From Seriola aureovittata (lineage: Eukaryota; Chordata; Actinopteri; Carangiformes; Carangidae), in the NCBI RefSeq assembly GCF_021018895.1, contig NC_079384.1, positions 17,639,140-17,703,139 of the forward strand: DNA of 64,000 nt, read 5' to 3'. Positions 63,579-64,000 of this stretch are shown in pieces. Numbering within the stretch: position 1 is the stretch's first letter; every line of letters begins with the position of its first letter. A program made the position numbers and the translations under genes. The notes below the pieces were generated by a model. That model saw only the letters and a list, made by a program, of their open reading frames with translations. It did not search any database and was not told where the DNA came from.

Positions 63579-64000
63579 GTCTGTGGGCCCTTAATGCTCA
63601 CTAAAATACAGTTTTAAAAAAAATGGCAGTACACCCTACAATCACTCCTGTGAACCTATTTGATATATTTATTCCACACAACACCTTGACCCATGGTAAA
63701 GGTGTTTCCCTTCCCATCAAACCAGCTGTTTTGTGATGCTTACTTAATCTATATGAAAATTTGCCAGAGATGCAATTCTGACAATCAGCAAATGGCTCAA
63801 ATACAATAGATTGCTGCCTTAATTGGATTAAAATCAATGCTGCATTTGCACAAGCCTGGATATTGATCCCTTATTATCACTTCTATTATCATTCGTAAGC
63901 AAATGGGACATATAGAGGGCAACGCCCAGAGGATATTATTAAACATACTGACTGAAATGTTCTTTTTCATGATTTCTGTTTGATTTTCGTATTCACTGTG
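63579..64000. other. ndel1 intron 4, nothing else seen
   Basis: Intron running off the window edge. A minus-strand open frame at 63,601-63,837 lacks any family pattern. Confidence 0.55.

Overview
The window looks like teleost (ray-finned fish) nuclear DNA. It has small vertebrate-type exons with GT-AG introns, very many (CA/GT)n and (AT)n microsatellites, a tRNA-derived SINE with the fish-type head, L2-like LINE and Tc1-like fossils, and several short dispersed repeats that I recognise from memory as common in fish. There are no operons, RNA operons or CRISPR arrays. Three protein-coding genes are supported. All are assembled by reading exons and checking that splice phases agree.

(1) arhgap44 (RICH2-type BAR-RhoGAP), + strand, 11,069-40,852. 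I find 22 coding exons (called exons 2-23) with consistent phases, from the BAR domain through the RhoGAP domain to a proline-rich tail and a PDZ-type C-terminus (STVL). The first coding exon, which should hold roughly the first 17 residues, was not found and probably lies left of the window; 1-11,068 is therefore read as intron 1. Points of note are an 18-nt microexon (32,284-32,301), a 57-nt in-frame exon, a 525-nt Pro/Ser-rich exon (34,731-35,255) that I do not recall in the mammalian protein, and a pair of tandem donors at exon 3.

(2) A minus-strand gene, 51,883 down to about 47,535. Eight phase-consistent exons encode about 276 residues with a BLUF-like pattern, most like the testis-expressed TEX47 family. 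It is hidden from simple ORF scans because every exon is short. A perfect palindromic RFX X-box sits 55 bp upstream of its start codon, suggesting a ciliary or testis programme.

(3) ndel1 (dynein/LIS1-binding coiled-coil protein), + strand, about 52,830 to beyond the right edge. There is a probable non-coding first exon carrying two upstream ORFs, then three coding exons (55,623-63,578). It is divergent from gene 2, with about 0.95 kb between them.

The rest is introns, the arhgap44 3' UTR and intergenic DNA holding simple repeats, a SINE with 17-bp target-site duplications, a Tc1-like transposase fossil, an L2-like 3' end, a short MITE-like element with 21-bp inverted repeats, and repeated copies of several dispersed families. 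The three proteins do not form one pathway: arhgap44 acts on Rac/Cdc42 and membrane curvature, ndel1 on dynein, and the BLUF-like gene is of unknown function.
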